Below, piece by piece: positions 25,581-39,376 of a DNA stretch of 64,000 nt. The position numbers and the translations under genes were made by a program. Origin of the DNA: Phytoseiulus persimilis (Eukaryota; Arthropoda; Arachnida; Mesostigmata; Phytoseiidae); contig CM075103.1 of NCBI GenBank assembly GCA_037576195.1, positions 36,159,250 to 36,223,249 on the forward strand, read 5' to 3'. The notes under the pieces are model-generated. The model saw only the letters and a program-made list of their open reading frames with translations, was not told where the DNA came from and searched no databases. Position 1 is the stretch's first letter. Every line of letters begins with the position of its first letter.

Positions 25581-26099
25581 CTATGACTGATACGTGAATG
25601 AAGCTCCCGACCGGATGTGATTGCTGAATGACCGATAACATGGCGGCATGGCGAATTTCGGAACGCGAACATCCTGGAACAGCGTTCGTGAACAACTCAT
25701 ATAGATCGACGAAGCCGATGGCATCCTGAAGGATCGCCCCGCCGTAAGAGGAAATGGTTTCCTCCCAGGTTCCTGCCGTCGTTCGGCGTAGGTTTCGTGT
25801 CCGATAGGAGTAAACGGAAGAAGACGACAAGGACAACAACGGAGCGCAGGGGGAGACGCCCATGATGGGACGAGAATTGTAGCAGAAGAGCGACTCGTTG
25901 ATGCACTTGTATTGTTCGCGAATCGAGGAAGTTGGAATCGTCGTGCTCCCATGTCGCCGGCGCGCCCGTTAGACGAAAAAGCATCGAAGCAAACCACTAG
26001 CCGTTCGGTCGAGCAGCGGTGGATTGGATCATCTAGATCATCAAGCTCGGCGAAAGCCACACAACGAAAATGCATTATCAACATCAACAACATCGTCAA
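25581..26099 (-). CDS. Candidate secreted cysteine-containing ORF, unknown function
   Basis: Minus-strand frame of 172 residues starting at 26099 with MTMLLMLIMHFRCVAFA, a good signal-peptide shape, followed by an acidic segment (ELDDLDD). The remaining chain has about eight Cys, including a CCPC cluster, but no domain I recognise. It runs antisense to nothing convincing and lies about 200 bases from the end of the candidate gene at 24489-25372, tail to tail. The leader could be a chance product of the TTG/ATG-rich tract at its start. Confidence 0.27.
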   Translation of the reverse strand: MTMLLMLIMHFRCVAFAELDDLDDPIHRCSTERLVVCFDAFSSNGRAGDMGARRFQLPRFANNTSASTSRSSATILVPSWASPPALRCCPCRLLPFTPIGHETYAERRQEPGRKPFPLTAGRSFRMPSASSIYMSCSRTLFQDVRVPKFAMPPCYRSFSNHIRSGASFTYQS

Positions 26100-27196
26100 C
26101 GACTAGCCGCACTTATTTCAACGACGACAGCATCCATGGCCACTCCGCAGCGACAATAGCCCGCTTTAGACACGTGGGCTCCCGTAGTTCATGTTTTGCT
26201 GGAGCCGGATCGCATCGGTCCCACGAACACTCTCAAATCCTATTCCGACATTCTCGGCAGCCGTACTCAGCAGAAGCTGAAATCCCATTTTTCCGCCTGA
26301 GCGTTCAAAACACGGTCGGCGTCAGGCATTCTGCCACTAGGTTTCTGATCCTGAAGACCCAAAGCTCCGGTTGTTGTGGATTCCGTGCCTAAAATAGCCA
26401 AACGCTGTCGATACGAAGGAAGGTAAGGACAGAGCTGTTTTCGATCGGTTTTCTCTCGTTCGGGAATACGTGTTGTGATTTTGCGCCCCGTGCAGTGCAT
26501 CCCGACTCCAATAGCTCCCTGACAGACGCTCTCGAGCGTTGGCGACTCGGTCGCTGACGTACACGGAGAATGCATACGGGAATCTGTCGACGTGGAGCCC
26601 CGATCTAGAATGTACATGTCGACCACCGGTTATGGTCAACAAGCCCCGGTGCTTATTCCGAACGGCTGTTGCTCCAGTGTCGGTAGTTCACTGTTTGATT
26701 GAGTGACTGCTCAGTTGCCCGCATGGCCGTTGGCTTACCAGTTGCGGGTATGGCCTCGCCAGCTGCGAACATTCGAGGCCTCTGGTCCGATTGCTGTTTA
26801 GATCCTGGCGCCATATCTGTAGTTTCCCCCTTCCACCGCCCCGGGGGTCGGGGAATGGACGGGACACAAATTCCCTGGAAGGCGAGACACCATCCGAGTG
26901 GCGGAGCGCGAACGAGGAAGACGCCGACGCGGCCGACGGTGTCGCCGTCGACTAATTGAGGAGAGTTTTACCTTGATGACTCCCGACTGCGAGGGTTTCT
27001 CTGAGTCCGGGTTACTCTGCGGCCTGTCGGTCGGTCAGCCGGCCCGCCTGCCCGTGCTAACAGCGAACGGAAAGCCTTCGAACCAGTGGGCGGAAGACTT
27101 TTTTACGTTTCCACTCCGCGGTTCCCTCCATCACCATGACTCTTCCCGGCGCGAGGTGTTTTCACTCGAGCTCTCGGAAACACATGAGAATGCTGA

Positions 27197-27209
27197 GGGG
27201 GGGGGGGGG
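27197..27209. repeat. Homopolymer G13
   Basis: Thirteen consecutive G, no assigned gene. Confidence 0.93.
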
Positions 27210-28393
27210 CGCGTCGGAAAACTGAACCCATTCGACTGTTGGCTCACTGAGGAACTCGGTTCAGACAGGACGTGAGACCCGCTCCTTTGACCCGAGCTGT
27301 ATTTGGCTCCTGTAATGGCTCCTCATACGAGGAGGAGCTCCCGAACGATGAGCACTCGTGAATGTTGTACTTTGGGGATGCTCTCCGCAACGCCACATTT
27401 TCCGCGGAATTCTCGTTTTTCGACCGCAATGAGACGGTTGACTCTCGGCGGTCGTGAACGGGTCTACCGGGAACAGGCTTTTTGAAACTTTTCTTGGTTC
27501 TATCGCATACGCTCATTCGTTCAACGCTGATGAAAGTTACAGACTGACGTCAAAGCCCAGTCGCGGCTCTCACGGAGCTCGACTCGCACAGCCAGAAGCA
27601 ACAGGGGCGCACCGGGACCGCCAGTTCGGAATGGATTGCTTGTATGAGACTGAATGAGGAGATGAGCCCATCAGTCGCTTCTTCTTGACAGGCAGATATT
27701 GGAGGATTTTGAGAGGTTGCCAGAGTGAAAAGGTGATGAGTGTCAGACCTCGGAACCGAAGAACTTCGCGGTATGCGGACCGAGCCGAAATGTATCTTCC
27801 TGTTTCAACACGGCAGCGGGGACGTGTCTAGCATGAGAAGTCGAGCTATCTCCGCTGCGCGAAACCCATCGAATTTAGGACGCTCGAACGATGAGAACAC
27901 GCTCGCTGGATCGTTGCCGCGTCATCACCCAAAACTGGGTCCAACTGAGAACTCGGAGTAGAATTGATCTGGGCTCCCGCAAAAAGTCGCAAGAAATCTG
28001 GATACGGAACCGAAGGTATTCAACAATCTTTCCAGTGAATCCAGGTGATGTTTCAATGCGAAGCCGAGCAGCAGGCTGCTCTACGGCCGAGATGGACACT
28101 TTGCCCTGATCCACGGTTTCCTAGAATGTGACTACGAGTCGTTGTAAATTCTAGATACGCCATTTCCAACCGAACCTCTCGCCCCTAAATAAGATTCAAT
28201 CGCCCTCCGTTCCCGATCTTGGGTGCGCCACTGGTTCCCAGCGAAGTGTCATCAGCCGCCGAATCAAGGATTCATGTGCATGTGTCGAATATAGCGGATG
28301 CGGGGCTCACAGCGGACAGGAATGAGCGACCGTCGGCCATCTTGCGAGAAACGCACGCGAACACTGTGTTCTGACCAACAGCTGCCCATCGCT

Positions 28394-28405
28394 CCCCCCC
28401 CCCCC
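28394..28405. repeat. Homopolymer C12
   Basis: Twelve consecutive C, no assigned gene. Confidence 0.93.
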
Positions 28406-31400
28406 AATGACCAGCTTTGTGATCTCCTCTCTTCGCTGAGTATCCGGTCCCCAACTATGGGTAATAAGCGCTTCCATCGTGATCGGCTTTCGGTTCTTGT
28501 TGCGCCATGAATCAGCAAACATAAAATACTGGTCAATTTCGAGGCAGACTTGTTCAAAGCGCCTGGAGTAGATCTAAGATACAATATATTGAGTGTCGTA
28601 TCGGTTGCGGCCGCATTTGCTGCAGTCGTCGCCTTTGCTTTGAGGGCCTATTTGAGATTCTTGCCGACGTGAGATCGATTGCGACGAGGCCGATGGAATT
28701 GGGAACAATCTCCTCCCACCTACTTCGGTCTGATGGCCACAGCGGCATCAAACGCAGCTAGCTGAGCCAGTCGTTTGTCTCGCTGAATATAAACCGAGAC
28801 TACCAAAACAAACACACCTAACCTCCGGCACGCGAAACAACCTCACACACGCCCTCACTCTCGGACTCTCGGTCACCAGATCCCCAGGCAAGATGCACAA
28901 AGACTTCATTAGCGATCGAAATCTGCGGTAGTCAACTCTGCCGATTCCGTCATAGCTCTGGCGACATCGCATCGCGAATGTTGAATAGACGTCCCGCGTC
29001 CTTCACCGAAGAATGACAAGACCGTCCGACGATATTTCAAAATTACCATCTGACTCGATGCAAGTCTTGTTTTCGCATTAAAAGTTCTGGAGGGATACCT
29101 AGAGTCGTTCATCCCCGCGAGCCTCACGGACTCTGCATAGTCCCAACCGTTTCAGGAGGTCGCTACCAATCAATGGCAACTTTTGACAGGTTGACTGCGG
29201 TTGCAACCGAGAAACCCGTGAATTCCACTGAATTAATTTGCCCCGCGAATCAGGTTTGATGTGAGATGTACATATATGAAGTAATGTAGAAATCCTAGTG
29301 TAGGATCAATAGATAGCCATAATCCCAACCATAACCGAAACTGCTCCGCGTAGTGTATGATTGAAATCTCTAAGCTCTTGGGCCACCGATTAGGGAGACC
29401 CAAAGGTTTTGGAAAAGGATCTGTCTGGAAACGGGGGGGGGTTGCCTGGGAGGCGACCCCCTCCCTTCTAAGAATTGAGAACACTTGCGTGGCTATCACC
29501 AGGCTGCGTTTGCCTGAACGCTCGTAACTCCAGCTGGTAACTATTGAGGAGGGACTGAGTCGGATTTATCCGGACGGGCTCCGGGTCAGAGGAGTCTGGA
29601 TTATCCATGAAGGACGAAAACGAGGGACCGAGCCATTAGGTTGCCTCGAAAGAATTTCATCTCCATACTCTCGCCTCGCTCCAACAGGACTTCTCGGATA
29701 GCTTTGAATCCGCGTAGTATGCATTGTCCCTCTCTTCGAACGATCAGGCTCATCCTGCGCGCTATCAGAGGAGCGTTAAAACTTTTTTTTCATTTTGAAA
29801 TGCACACTCAGCCGGGGCAGGACGAAAGTTTTCGTTTGCTACCGCTGGATGTAGTACGTTTCCCTAAGGTAGTTGTCGAATGGAAAACATTCATCGAGCT
29901 GTCCTCCCCTGCTCAGCTCCTGCGAGCTCCCATGCAGGCACCATTGTGGAACCTAGTTTGAAAACATTCAGAGAACTCCGCTCGATCGATACGATCGGTA
30001 CAGGCAGAATATCATCGATGAGGCTCGTTCGAACGATCAGTCACCTGACGGTTCGTCGGGGAGATACTCATTCCGAGCATTTTCGATCCAACGTCAAGAT
30101 ATTCGGGATCAACAGGCGAACTAGTGTCCGGGAATCGATCGGAATCACCTATCCAGAAAAGAATTAGCGCCTCAGAACTTCTTCCCTCGAAGTGTTCATC
30201 TCATCGAGTTCCGTTCTCCGTCGATCGGAGAAATCATCAGGAAGCACTCACCGAATCCTAATCGGGAGCTGTGGGATCGCCCGACAGCGAGACACAGGAA
30301 GGCGTCATGGCATGACAAGGTCGTCCGCCTTTACAACCCCTAGACTTTTACGACAGAGCTAATTGGGGGCGAACGTTTTATACCGATAAACAAACTCTCG
30401 GCCACAAATTCCTGCATCCCCTCTCGACCCGATCAATTAGACAAATGAAGGGCGGGCACGCTCTGATGAGACGTTGGAAGGGGAACACTCGATCGGCTAG
30501 CCGAGAAATACGCGAACAAAGGCAAAAGCAACAGCTGTGTTCTGCAAAGATCACGCTCCATCCACGTTTCAGGCGATCCCATCGAGGCATCAAGGTCACG
30601 AGTCGATTCGGTAGCTTATTCATAAGGCACGGAACACGTCATCGCCTCCTGATTTAATCCAATCACAAATTAACGAGCAACATCTCTTCATTGTAGTCCC
30701 GAGAAGAATAATTTACTTCCGACTCGGAGGATCCAATGTTTCCCAGTTTATGAAACATTTATCATCTCAAGGCCTCGAAGCTATTCACGTTCTTCGTGTC
30801 ATCGGGGAGCTTCGTCGGCGAAAACGAAGTAACGACTGCTGTGGGGTCCAACTGTCCCACATTTTCCGTAATCAGTGGTTCCCGTCGGCAGCATTGAAAC
30901 GAGCTGTCCTGGAACGACCGTTCCCAAGGTCGTGTACCCGACGCCAAGCTCGCGACATCCCGGCTGGAGAAAAACTCCCGTATAAAGAAATCCTACACGT
31001 TAGCTTGATCGGAATAAGCGCAACGAGCACATCCTCACTGCATTGGCGGAGCAGTCGGATAATTAACTACCTACATCATCATGGGAGAACATCGGCTCCC
31101 GAAACTTCGGGGATGTGGATTGCATAAAAACACACTAGCATACAAACTCTCACTCATGTTTGTGTGCACGATTGCCATAGCCACCCGTGAGAGAAATAAG
31201 GCACTTGCCAGAGCTGACCATGGCAAATTTGGTTATTGGTGGAGCGAGCAGGCGCTCCTCGTCTTCTCTGACTCGGCTTGACCCCTCCCGGTTGCAGTCA
31301 ATGCTTGATCGGGGCCCGCGACCGAGGGGCAGGCGGTGAGCTTGGCCTTTCGTCGAGGAGCCAGCCGGGGCTGTGGAGTCCTGGCGGCGCGGAGATTGGG

Positions 31401-31456
31401 GTAAGGGTAAGTCCAGGCTAAGCCCCGTAATCCCCATAGTCACTCACTGTATAGAC

Positions 31457-31491
31457 CAGTCAGTCAGTCAGTCAGCGAGCGAGCGAGCGAG
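31457..31491. repeat. Compound tetranucleotide repeat CAGT then CGAG
   Basis: Four units of CAGT/AGTC switch directly into four units of GCGA/CGAG at about 31474. No assigned gene. Confidence 0.9.
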
Positions 31492-33435
31492 GCGACCAAG
31501 CGAACCGCCCGGGTTTGTTAGAGATAGAAAAGGATGGAGCTAGGGAAACGGGATGGGGAAAGGGCGAGAGCGACGGAGGAGTGAGGAGCTCGCCGCCAGG
31601 CCTAAAGGATTAAGTCCCAATATGCGACAGTGTCCTCATTGAGGCAACTGGCCGCTCGGTCGGAGAGCATCATCCAGTCGAAGAGTTCATTTCCGTGTTT
31701 TCCCTCATTGGAACGCTCACTCCCAAGCAAAGCAGCAGTTCTGAGTACGTTCTCTCTCACCGGGACGGCATATTGAGTCGGATTCGGAATCGATGGATTT
31801 CACGCCGAACTGATGACCGTTTTCCTGCAGATGCTATCGGCGAGCATGGCACTGCGGAGTGCGGACTCGTCGACGGATGGCCCTCGCCTTCCACTTCCGA
31901 TGGCGTGATCGCGAGCTGCTCGGAACCCCAGTTGTGGTGAACAGAGCCTCGCTGGTAAGAGGGCCGAAGGAAACGAGCGCCTGTGCTCAAAACGGACGCG
32001 GCACGGCCTCTGTCAGCCACTAGATTTGGAACAAGCGATCTGTTCCACGATCAACATCAACCGAGCGCAAGAGCTTGGACAAGTGGAGCCTGTTTCTGCT
32101 TTCGGATCAGGCGCGTACGAAAGAGACTCTACGATCCACAAGATGTCTGCGTTCAGGAAGAGCCGACGGATTCGGATCCATAGAAAGACACTCAAAGAAA
32201 CAATTTGCGCGAAAGGTTGAGGCGGCAACCACAGGCAAAAGATCAGAGAAGAAGAAAGAGAGAGTGATTTCAGCGTTTACTGACCGAGAAATGGTGCAGA
32301 ACTCCAAACCATTGATGAGATATCTTTGAGGAAACTCAGGGCTGGACGTTCATCGCGGCATTTCGGCCGGGAATTCGCGGCCTGATCTCGTTTTCGTTTT
32401 GTCGAGAATTCGCTTCCCCGGAATCCACAGAGAATGGTGTGGGGGGAGGAAAAAGACACAATATATCAGGGCAAGCAACCCGCTAGAACAGCAAGGATAA
32501 ATGGTATTTATTCAAAATTCTCGACAAACGGGAAGTTTGGGTATGAGGTCACGGGACAAGTATCACAAGTTGATTTTTTTGATACAGCAAGTTGTGCATT
32601 CGGAGGTTGTCGTCCTCTATCGAGCAACAGTCATCGCTTGAAACACCGGCAGATTGGCTGAAGGACCTCTCCGCAGCGACGCTGTTCATCGGCACGCTCA
32701 GACGCACAAGATTTACTTCGGAGAGCTCTGCCGATTCCTCGACCGATCACTCTCATTCTTTGTTATTCTCTGGGGAATCGGTTCTCTCGATGCCACGGAA
32801 CGTTGGAGTGCGGTATTTTTTCGACTTCCAGGGAAATTTCTTCGTCGGAGCCGATGTCGCCATAGAAAGCCGAAACTCGCCAGAGGAAGATAATCCCACC
32901 GAAGTTCGCGTATTTTGTTCAAGGAGCGTCAAGACCTAAGGAAGCTGTTCGCAAATCTTACAACATTCAGAGCGCACCACATGGGAGAGTTATTCCTTCC
33001 CTCAACGAGGCTTATGAGGAAGTGTGAATTCAATAGTTTCTCGATTCGAATGTTGATCCGTCTTCATTTGAATTCATCACTACTCCAAGCCAGACATTGG
33101 AAATGGCGTGGAGCGCGGACGACGTAGAGTTCCAAGTTTTCCAATGAGCTGTCATCTCGATCGGGACATCACCTGAATTCACGACGGTGCGCCGAACCGG
33201 ACCAAGCAACCGTCTATAGAAATAAGACCTACCAGGACGCTGGCCAGCAAGTCGGCCACAAATGGGAGCCGGGGAGAGAACCAGGGACCATCCTCTGTGT
33301 GCGAGGGGGACCTCATCTGCGCTCCGGGCACCGAGTCGCCAACAATGGTGTGGGAATTGAGGCCAGTCCCTCTTCCATTGAGTTCTGTGTGGGCATCGGA
33401 ATATGGGAGGGGCGGGCTGGAGAAGAGGGATGGCC

Positions 33436-33445
33436 GGGGGGGGGG
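33436..33445. repeat. Homopolymer G10
   Basis: Ten consecutive G, no assigned gene. Confidence 0.9.
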
Positions 33446-35745
33446 AACTGAGGCGAAGGCCTGATTGGAGATGGACGTGGCCATTCACATCGAGACTAAT
33501 CTGAGCTAAGCTCCCGCATTGCTGGCTCGACTAAAGCTTGCCAACACGGAGACGTCGTCGCGCCGGTTCCGACGGTCGTGCGGAGCTTTACGACGGCTGC
33601 TGCGGAGATTCGCACCAACCACAGACGTCCACAAACCTCCGACACCAACAAACCACTGTATCTACTCCGGGCGACTGATGTCGACCCAATGAATGCCTAC
33701 AGAGCGTCCGTAATAGGACGACATCATTTGTTCGAGGCAACCACTGAATAGGGGAATCGACACCGCACGGTAGCCTTCCGGGAGGAGCAAACCTCTAAGG
33801 GACCTTGTCTACAGCCGTGGAAAGTCGTTCATGGTAGGCCCTCACAATGAGGTGATTATGAGTTCCCTACAGCAACATGCAGGACTTCTCTCCCTCACGA
33901 TAATAACCCCCCATTCAATGTAACGGGAGAACCTTGATTCGCAGTCGGCGCTCACAACGCCCGCTCATGGAGTCGGACCTCGCACGAAGAGCTCTCGGAT
34001 ACATTTCTCAACTTTGGTCGAAGCCGGGCACAAGGAACAACGCGTCAGAGGTACACACTAACGTCGAATCGTTGCTGCGTTCATCGACCCCTGCCGAAGG
34101 CCCGTCCTTGATTCAGGAATTTCTGGATTGGTTCGATTGGCGACAACATTTTTCTCAAGAGATATCCGGACCCCGCTGGAAGAATGGAGAAGAGGAACGA
34201 CCGGGACTTTCTCGATCCTGGTTCTTAGCGCACCGTGAGATCTCCAAGATACATGCAAGTGTCTAGAACTTGGAGAAAACAACGGGCAACCCCACTGGTC
34301 GATGTTCTATGGTATGTGAGCATCGCTTCGAAAAATTCATTTCTTCAGCTCCCGACATCTGGTGACTAGTTCACGCAACCAGGAGATGACATGCTCCATT
34401 GCATAAAGTTCCTGCCCTGAGAGGCTGCTGAGACGTTCCCGAGAGCCCAGACACGCGAAACTTGTTGTTTGATGCTCCTGAGTTCTGATGTGAGTTCGAT
34501 GGAAGACTTGACTTCCTAGATATGCCCTCGACAATACATTTCAGTTCAGCTTTCCGACGAAAGACGAGCGAAGTTTAGCAGCTCTCGGCGCTAGGTGTGC
34601 AACCAGGAGGGCGCTGGGTCTCTCCCCTTTCCTCCCATTCGATTCAGTCTGGATGAGAATGCGTTCGGGTGCGGGGTGGGAATATAATCGTCTATAAGGC
34701 GCTCTGAAGAGCTCCGATTCGGGAATGGAAGCTCGAGGCCTCACGAGAAGGATCCTCTCGATCTGATGTCGAGAACACAGTTGAATTTTGGGACGCACGA
34801 TGGAGTTGTGGTGCGGAAAGCCGGGCTAATGAGATCGCTTGTTTCCGGAGTTCCTCAACTTGTGAACAAAATTTGAGCGCTGGATCCGCTTTCCAAAGTG
34901 GTGACGCTTGGAAGTCGAGTGTCTGAAGGGAACAGCTTTTTTCAGCATTTGCAGGCAACAGTGCGAGTCTGTTCCAGAGATGGGAGGAAACCCACGGATA
35001 GAGTTCTACCCAAGATTGTTGTTTACTCAAGACCCTTCTCTCCCGAGCCCCCTCAATCATTCGTTCTCCCGTCTCTCGGTTTCGCCCGGAAACTGAGCCA
35101 CTAGTTCAACATAGACGATCGGTCAATAGGAAAACATCTCTCGTGTTCCGGTTATCGTTTTCTCCTCCGTGTACGATCGTGTCGTCACTGTCGTACTCTT
35201 CGAGAAGCTCTTACTGATCCACTCGAACCGACAGCGACTACGAGGGACGCGATACAAACTCATACACTTCTCAACTACTCGAAGACCGAGAGGATAACGA
35301 CGATACTCGTCGAGCAACTCCGGGGTCGCCTTCCAAGCAGACTGCCTCTTCCGGCGGTTGCGCCGTCGCTATTCGAAAATCTCGAATCTGTGATGGAGGG
35401 AGAATACTCGAGGATGGGAATGAAATAACTTGATCATGCCATTTATCATTGCAGATACTTAGTCTGAATAATCGAGGTTCGGATTGGACTCACGAGGGGC
35501 TATTAGTTAGAGACCGTGAGTCTGAAACTCTCAAGCTGCATGTTATCGTCCGGTTCCCTCAACTCTAGCGGGCGACATGCGATTCGATGTCCCAGTCGGA
35601 GTCGCCGCGACAAAGCAAAATCCGTCAAAGCGTCGCGTTGCTTAAACTCTGGGTGACTGCTTCGTTGTTTTTTACTTTTTCTCTCTTTTGCCTCGTGGTG
35701 TTAGGTGGAAGGAAATAACGGAAAGCGGTCTCGACCACCTCACAG

Positions 35746-36245
35746 CGATTGTTGATTCCGATCATCACTCTTCCACGTCCTATCGCTCCGTTACAAATAG
35801 GGGAAATTGTTGAGAATGTCGTTCGAAAAATAAAGCCCAAGTCTGGACTCAACGTTATCCAGGAACACAACGAGTTCCTCGCGGAATATGGAAGTGCACG
35901 GGAGCGTCTCATTTTCGAATTCGTTGAGCGCAGTGAGCTGAACGAAGAAGCTCTTCATCATTGCAGCAATGACACAAAAAAAGTGGGGTACGAAACAATA
36001 TTTTCGAGCTCGTGACGTTCAATTCTTCAGCGTTTCTGTCCAACAGTTCCAAGACTTTGGATTCCCGCTCAACGAAAATGCCAGACGTTCAACGTCGATC
36101 TCGGGAATGGGTTTGCGGGTACTATTCCAATATCCACAGCAAGAAGCATCCCCTGAACCTTGTTCCCGTCGATTTTTGTGCCGCGGTCCCCGAGCTCCGC
36201 GACATCCTCGGCTTTCTTCAGTCCATTCGCTCCGGTTCCGCCGGG
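35746..36245 (+). CDS. Candidate two-exon coding segment (unknown)
   Basis: Proposed exons 35746-35987 and 36047-36245 are separated by a 59-base intron with a GTACGA donor and a pyrimidine-rich acceptor ending CTGTCCAACAG. The phase-2 junction restores one frame up to a TGA. The upstream acceptor (ACCTCACAG) is reasonable, so these would be internal and terminal exons. The encoded stretch has a charged helix-like part (ENVVRKIKPKS, RERLIFEFVERSELNEE) and a C-terminal part with CGYYSNIH and LRDILGFLQSIRS. The second exon has GC-rich third positions, the first does not. No family recognised. A frame without Met at 35106-35424 (containing HTLLNYSKTERITTILVEQL) might be a further upstream exon. 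Confidence 0.25.
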
Positions 36246-37119
36246 TGATTGTCAATGAAGTTCGCGGCCAAGCTTGTTCGCGTAGCCCCAGAATTCGGAA
36301 CCCCTTTCAACTCGAGTCGTAGATCTGTCTCGGGCAACGTCTCCACGCTGGAGGGAATGGGATCGCAAGAATAGCTCCGACCGTTTTAGGAATTGGCTGG
36401 CTAATCGCTCTCGACGCATCAATTACCATATCGTCTGACGGCGAATTCCGAGATCCGTGACACAGGGCTTTCCCGAAAAATCTGAAAATGGTTCCCTTTG
36501 TGACACAAAAAGAACGCTCCACTGTGTCATACCCTCAGAAGATCTCATTGAATGGAGGTGGAATCGAACATCGGCCGATCTCTGAGGAAAGAGAAGCTCC
36601 TTCACCATCGAAAAAGACGAGCACCTGGAAAATCATCACCGATCTTGCGCTGCCAATGTTTACGGATCAGCCGACACCATAATAAATTCTCGCCGGCCTC
36701 TCTCAGGCCCCTTCACGGAACCTCCAATCAACACAGCTCAAATTTTTCCGTCCACCTGGATGACCTGCCGACAAGAAGAGGAGAGAGAGGGTCAAGGAGA
36801 GGTTACAACGCTTCTTGCAAAGCAATTGTTCCGGAACTCTTGCACTTACCGAGTCCTCAGAGCGCGAGCTGCTGCAAGCGATTATCATTCCGGCCGACAT
36901 CAACGAAAGAGCACGAGGAAGAAGGAGGACAATCTGGAGGACCACTTTCGACGCGAAACTGAGCAACAAACGAGACCGGGAGAATGTTCATGCACGGTTC
37001 ACGGTTCATGCAAGCTTCTCAAGCTTGGCAGCGGAAACGAAAAGCGCAACAGAAGACCACATCTCGGTCCCCATGGGCAGACACTGTCTCTACGACCTGC
37101 TCTGGCGGAAAGGTCGATT

Positions 37120-37133
37120 GGGGGGGGGGGGGG
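37120..37133. repeat. Homopolymer G14
   Basis: Fourteen consecutive G, no assigned gene. Confidence 0.95.
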
Positions 37134-38275
37134 TTCTGGACATCAACAAATTCCGAAACATGAACATGCTGAGTATCACACCAAGAACAGAATCTTTCTT
37201 CAATGCCCGTACAGCTACGGAACACCGTTCTTTGAGCAATGAATCCCCTGCATAACGTTTCTTTTTCAAGAGAACTCGCTGCGTTCCCACCGCTCTAGCG
37301 ATCATCAATGAGACATTCCTTCAAATCTGTGTTGAGTTGAAAGTCCCCGCTTCAAGTTCCATCTTCATCAATTGAACGTTCGAACATAATGCTCTCAATT
37401 CAACCGTCGATTCTGATGCTAACACTGGTAGACCAAAAGTCCGGCCAACGATGACGACGCCGTCAATGACTAAGAGCGCGGAGTCAAAAAATAAGACCCC
37501 AGTCCTAATGTACGAGTTATGTTGCATCCTCCCTGAGTGGAAATTCTTGTACAGCGGTTCGAGACCCCGCTCGGGGCCCTCCATCGCGCCAAGGGACGAC
37601 AAAGGGCAGGGAGCGATTTTTGGAGAATTCCATCGCCAGCAGAGCGAGGATGTCTGGAATGAGACTGCTCTTTTAGGAAACTCCGCAAATCAGCCATACA
37701 GTCGAGAAGGGCGGATGTGTGAATGACTCCCCCACTCGATTTTCATTCTCTCACCCAAGAAAACAAACTCGAGGAGGGTTCGGCTCAACCACTGAGGGGG
37801 GTTCTTTCATGGTTAGCAGCAAGTGTCTCGTTCCTTACCACTGATACTGCCGCTACTTGCTTAACTATTTTAACGCAGTTGACAACAGAGCAGGGGTGCA
37901 GCGAGGCTTGGTCCGCTCGATGCGAACCTATAGAGATTCGTCTTCCTCCGCCCCGAAGGCCGTCTCCCCTCCTTTCTGGAAGGCCCCCTCCCACATACTC
38001 GATCATTCCAACTGGCGTCGAAAAATAAGAAGGGCCCTGCTCGTAGCCCCTCTCCCTTGCCTCTGCAACAGACGTTCGTGTGTCTGGAAGGTGGTTAGCT
38101 TCACTTAACAGAAGCATTTGATGTGCTGATCGGAGCTGATTGCGGACATCGGGCCACTGTACGTGCCGTTCGGAACTGCATGAGTCCTCACTCCTATTTT
38201 CGCTGGTACTCTTCCAGTTCTAAAATTTTCAAAGTCAGAACGGTGGCATACCTGGCGGGGGCCAGGCGGGCCTTG

Positions 38276-38287
38276 CCCCCCCCCCCC
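38276..38287. repeat. Homopolymer C12
   Basis: Twelve consecutive C following a GC-rich 20-base stretch, no assigned gene. Confidence 0.93.
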
Positions 38288-39368
38288 TTCCCCCGCACCG
38301 GGAATCTTGGATCACATTGGGAAGGATGGATTATATTTTACTTTGATGGATATCGCGCAAGGATTCAGCCTCGTTAGAAACATCCTCATAGGTTTGGAAA
38401 CCATGTTGATTGCGTCATGAAAATGTCGCGACGATGATGATCACCGTAAGCGTCATCACATCTCCTGCCCTCCCCCCTTTCTTAAAGGATCAAGCTGGGC
38501 ACTCCCCGGGTCCAGAAGCTTGGTGACTCTGAATTCAAGCGTTCTAATATGTCTCAGCTACAGCAGTGATCCGGTTAATCCGTGTCCCTCGCTTTGAGTA
38601 GCGAAAGAGAGAGTGAATCGATGATCAGTTGCTGTCAACGATGGAAAATCGAGTCATTCTGTATTCAAAAACCTCCTTTCATTTTCCTATTTCACTGGCC
38701 TTTGGCACTCAGTTGGACTGGAAGAATATTCTCCCGGAAGAGCAGCGACAAAGGAAGAGAGAAGTAAGAACGAGGTCTCACATGGTGTCTGAACCACCGA
38801 GTCGACGGGAGCTGAATTCGATGGACTTCCTGCAAAGTTCCGAAAAAGTCGTCGCTTCGGCTGTCTTCCCGAAGCCAAGGAACTCGTGGCGTGCTTGGTG
38901 CCGGACGTTCGACTCAGCGCTGGCCTTCTGCGGTGAACAGAAGCGCTTGGACACGTACGCTGCTGGATACGGTATCTGAGGCGTCATATCCGGGAGGCGG
39001 GCCAACCTTTGGCAGCCGGCTTCTGGACTGCAGGCTAGGAAATATCTCACACAGAAGGCATACCCCACTCGGAGACGCCCCTGAAGACGCTCATGTCCTA
39101 CACAACGGAGGCTACGATCGTAGCGGACCCAAGACATGAGGAGCTTGAACACTTCGACACTTCTCTTGACAACACGATCAATGAATGAGGTGAGAAGAGG
39201 ACGAATTGGTCGCGAAAACAGAGCCGCGGCGCAACGACTGATTGGAGCGGATCAGGGGTATGTCGTCGTTTCTTCCCCATCTTCCACCGCTGGGATTGTT
39301 TATCTCTGTGAAGAATCCAATAATGTTGAGCAAGCAAGCAAGTCCACATGGTTGGAATCCACATGGGT

Positions 39369-39376
39369 TATATAAA
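39369..39376 (+). promoter_or_regulatory. Candidate TATA box
   Basis: TATATAAA followed by a GC-rich stretch with CACTCACTCC about 42 bases downstream, a weak initiator match. No convincing coding exon follows within 500 bases, so its target gene is unknown. Confidence 0.25.

Larger units (their letters stand above)
26100..35745. other. No supported gene
   Basis: Frames are short throughout. There is a TATAAA near 28788, G and C homopolymers and a compound tetranucleotide repeat. A Met-less frame at 35106-35424 is mentioned under the 35746 candidate. Confidence 0.4.
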
